64,000 bases of DNA from contig NZ_LN890328.1 of assembly GCF_001458595.1 (NCBI RefSeq), positions 1,969,316 to 2,033,315 on the forward strand, given 5' to 3'. This DNA comes from Clostridium neonatale (GTDB lineage Bacteria; Bacillota; Clostridia; Clostridiales; Clostridiaceae). Positions 63,014 through 64,000 of the stretch are shown here, in pieces (within the stretch, counting starts at the first letter, position 1; every line of letters starts with the position of its first letter). The position numbers were made by a program, and so were the translations under genes. Under the pieces are notes generated by a model that made no database searches, had not been told where the DNA came from, and worked only from the letters and a program-made list of their open reading frames with translations.

Positions 63014-64000
63014 TTAAATTTCCTCCTCTTTATATTCGTTAAGTTTTTCTATTAAGTCTTCACCTGTAAAATCTACCACTATAACTTTAACATCCAATGC
63101 TTTTTCAATATCTTTTATTTTAATATCGTCTAACATTATCTGCTCCGTTGAATCAGCAAGTTCATATCCTTTTCTAAACATATTATCTGACATTATAAGA
63201 TATTTACTTTTTATAACGCCCTTCATTTGGTCAATTATATCTGTTCCTGTTAATAATCCTGCCACTGTTATTGTTTTACCAAAATAATTATTATCTATCT
63301 TATATACATCTAATTGCACATTAGGATTCTTTTCCTTAATCTTTTTACTTGCTTCTAAAAGTTCTGGATATGCTAAAGCTCCTGTAACAATAGAAAAACT
63401 ACCTTTCATATTTGTGTCTAGATCACCCAATGTATAATCTATAGCATCTCTAAAGCATCTTACCATTCCAACACCATCTTCTATTTGATGATAATTGTCA
63501 TAGAATTCTGCTTCTGGAATTGGCTTTTCTGCCACAAGATAAAACTCATCTGATAATCTAACAAATGGACTTCTAGCTTCTTCATAATAACGTTTTTGTA
63601 GTTTTTCAACTCTTTCAATTTCCGCTCTAGCCCCTTCTTTAGTATAGGTTCTTACATGCGTTAAATTTTCTCTATATTTTGTAACTCCAATTGGAACTAC
63701 AGCTACACTATCCACTTGTGGATATAATTCATACAAATCCTCAATTGTTCTTAAAAGTTCATCTCCGTTGTTTATATCAGGAATGCTTACTATCTGGGCA
63801 TTAAGCTGTATTCCTGCTTCTACAAGCCTTTTTAATCGCTCCATAATGTTTCCTGCAAATCTATTATTAAGCATCTTAACTCTAAGTTCTGGGTTTGTTG
63901 TATGTACTGAAACATTTATAGGACTTATATGATAATTTATAATTCTATCAATATCTTCTTCCTTCATGTTTGTTAATGTAACAAAATTTCCTTGAAGAAA
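63014..64000 (-). CDS. DUF512 family radical SAM-type protein (cut by window end)
   Basis: The open frame continues to the window edge ([11 protein letters not shown] precedes the visible MKEEDIDR), so the N-terminus with any iron-sulfur motif lies outside. The visible 328 residues include [49 protein letters not shown] and [14 protein letters not shown], all typical of the DUF512 proteins found next to der in clostridia. Function is not known. An internal ATG at 63967 exists but is not the likely start. Confidence 0.9.
   Translation of the reverse strand, partial: FLQGNFVTLTNMKEEDIDRIINYHISPINVSVHTTNPELRVKMLNNRFAGNIMERLKRLVEAGIQLNAQIVSIPDINNGDELLRTIEDLYELYPQVDSVAVVPIGVTKYRENLTHVRTYTKEGARAEIERVEKLQKRYYEEARSPFVRLSDEFYLVAEKPIPEAEFYDNYHQIEDGVGMVRCFRDAIDYTLGDLDTNMKGSFSIVTGALAYPELLEASKKIKEKNPNVQLDVYKIDNNYFGKTITVAGLLTGTDIIDQMKGVIKSKYLIMSDNMFRKGYELADSTEQIMLDDIKIKDIEKALDVKVIVVDFTGEDLIEKLNEYKEEEI

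Noticed and set aside
1..64000. CRISPR arrays, tRNA or rRNA genes, integrases or transposases
   Set aside because: I looked for repeated spacer-like units, cloverleaf-like sequences and recombinase motifs and saw none.

Overview
The window is a densely packed, AT-rich stretch of a Firmicutes chromosome. It most likely comes from Clostridium sensu stricto (cluster I). The evidence is the CodY, SpoIVA, SpoVM and YlbJ set, strong AGGAGG-type ribosome binding sites, many TTG/GTG starts, a pta-ackA pair for acetate formation, and a gene order matching the clostridial rpsB/smc/prkC region. Nearly every gene lies on the minus strand. The exceptions are yraN, tmcAL-ylbJ and rpmB. No rRNA, tRNA, CRISPR array, prophage or transposase gene was seen.

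Layout, left to right (transcription mostly right to left): tsf (cut by the window edge) and rpsB with an S2-type leader; codY; topA, dprA and the ComM-like ATPase; yraN on the opposite strand; rnhB-rbgA; rplS with its L19 leader; rimM-trmD; ftsY-ylxM-ffh-rpsP-khpA; an unlisted 32-residue membrane protein ahead of smc; rnc and a radical SAM gene; yceD-rpmF-plsX-acpP; pta-ackA; then the divergent tmcAL-ylbJ pair. Next come a coiled-coil protein, coaD, rsmD, recG, and yloU-yloV (FakA-like). After rpmB (plus strand) and the 22-codon spoVM come thiN, rpe, rsgA, prkC, stp, rlmN, rsmB, a zinc peptidase, fmt, def, priA, coaBC, rpoZ, gmk, remA and yicC. The order from priA to yloV follows the well-known Bacillus/Clostridium arrangement.

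From about 50 kb to 60.5 kb the window becomes less conserved. It holds a purine permease with a long, possibly riboswitch-like leader, a small zinc-ribbon protein, an asparaginase, a PBECR-like nuclease-fold protein followed by a compact structured RNA, and spoIVA. It also holds a heterodimeric ABC exporter pair and a family 2 glycosyltransferase. The right edge returns to core genes: gpsA, der and a DUF512 radical SAM-type protein that runs off the window.

Functionally the window links ribosome synthesis (S2, EF-Ts, L19, S16, L32, L28, RimM, TrmD, RbgA, RsgA, Der, RsmB, RlmN, RsmD) with protein targeting (Ffh, FtsY, YlxM), chromosome maintenance (SMC, TopA, RecG, PriA, RnhB, DprA), phospholipid precursors (PlsX, ACP, GpsA), CoA synthesis (CoaBC, CoaD) and sporulation (SpoIVA, SpoVM, YlbJ).

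The most unusual signals are in non-coding DNA. They are a long hairpin abutting the rnc ribosome binding site, a perfect palindrome separating the khpA Shine-Dalgarno from its start, a structured RNA plus terminator before ansA, a 146-bp inverted-repeat element between yloV and recG, and a degenerate purine-riboswitch-like leader. I did not see a clear new defence or multi-gene system. All calls are from reading the sequence; no database search was run.
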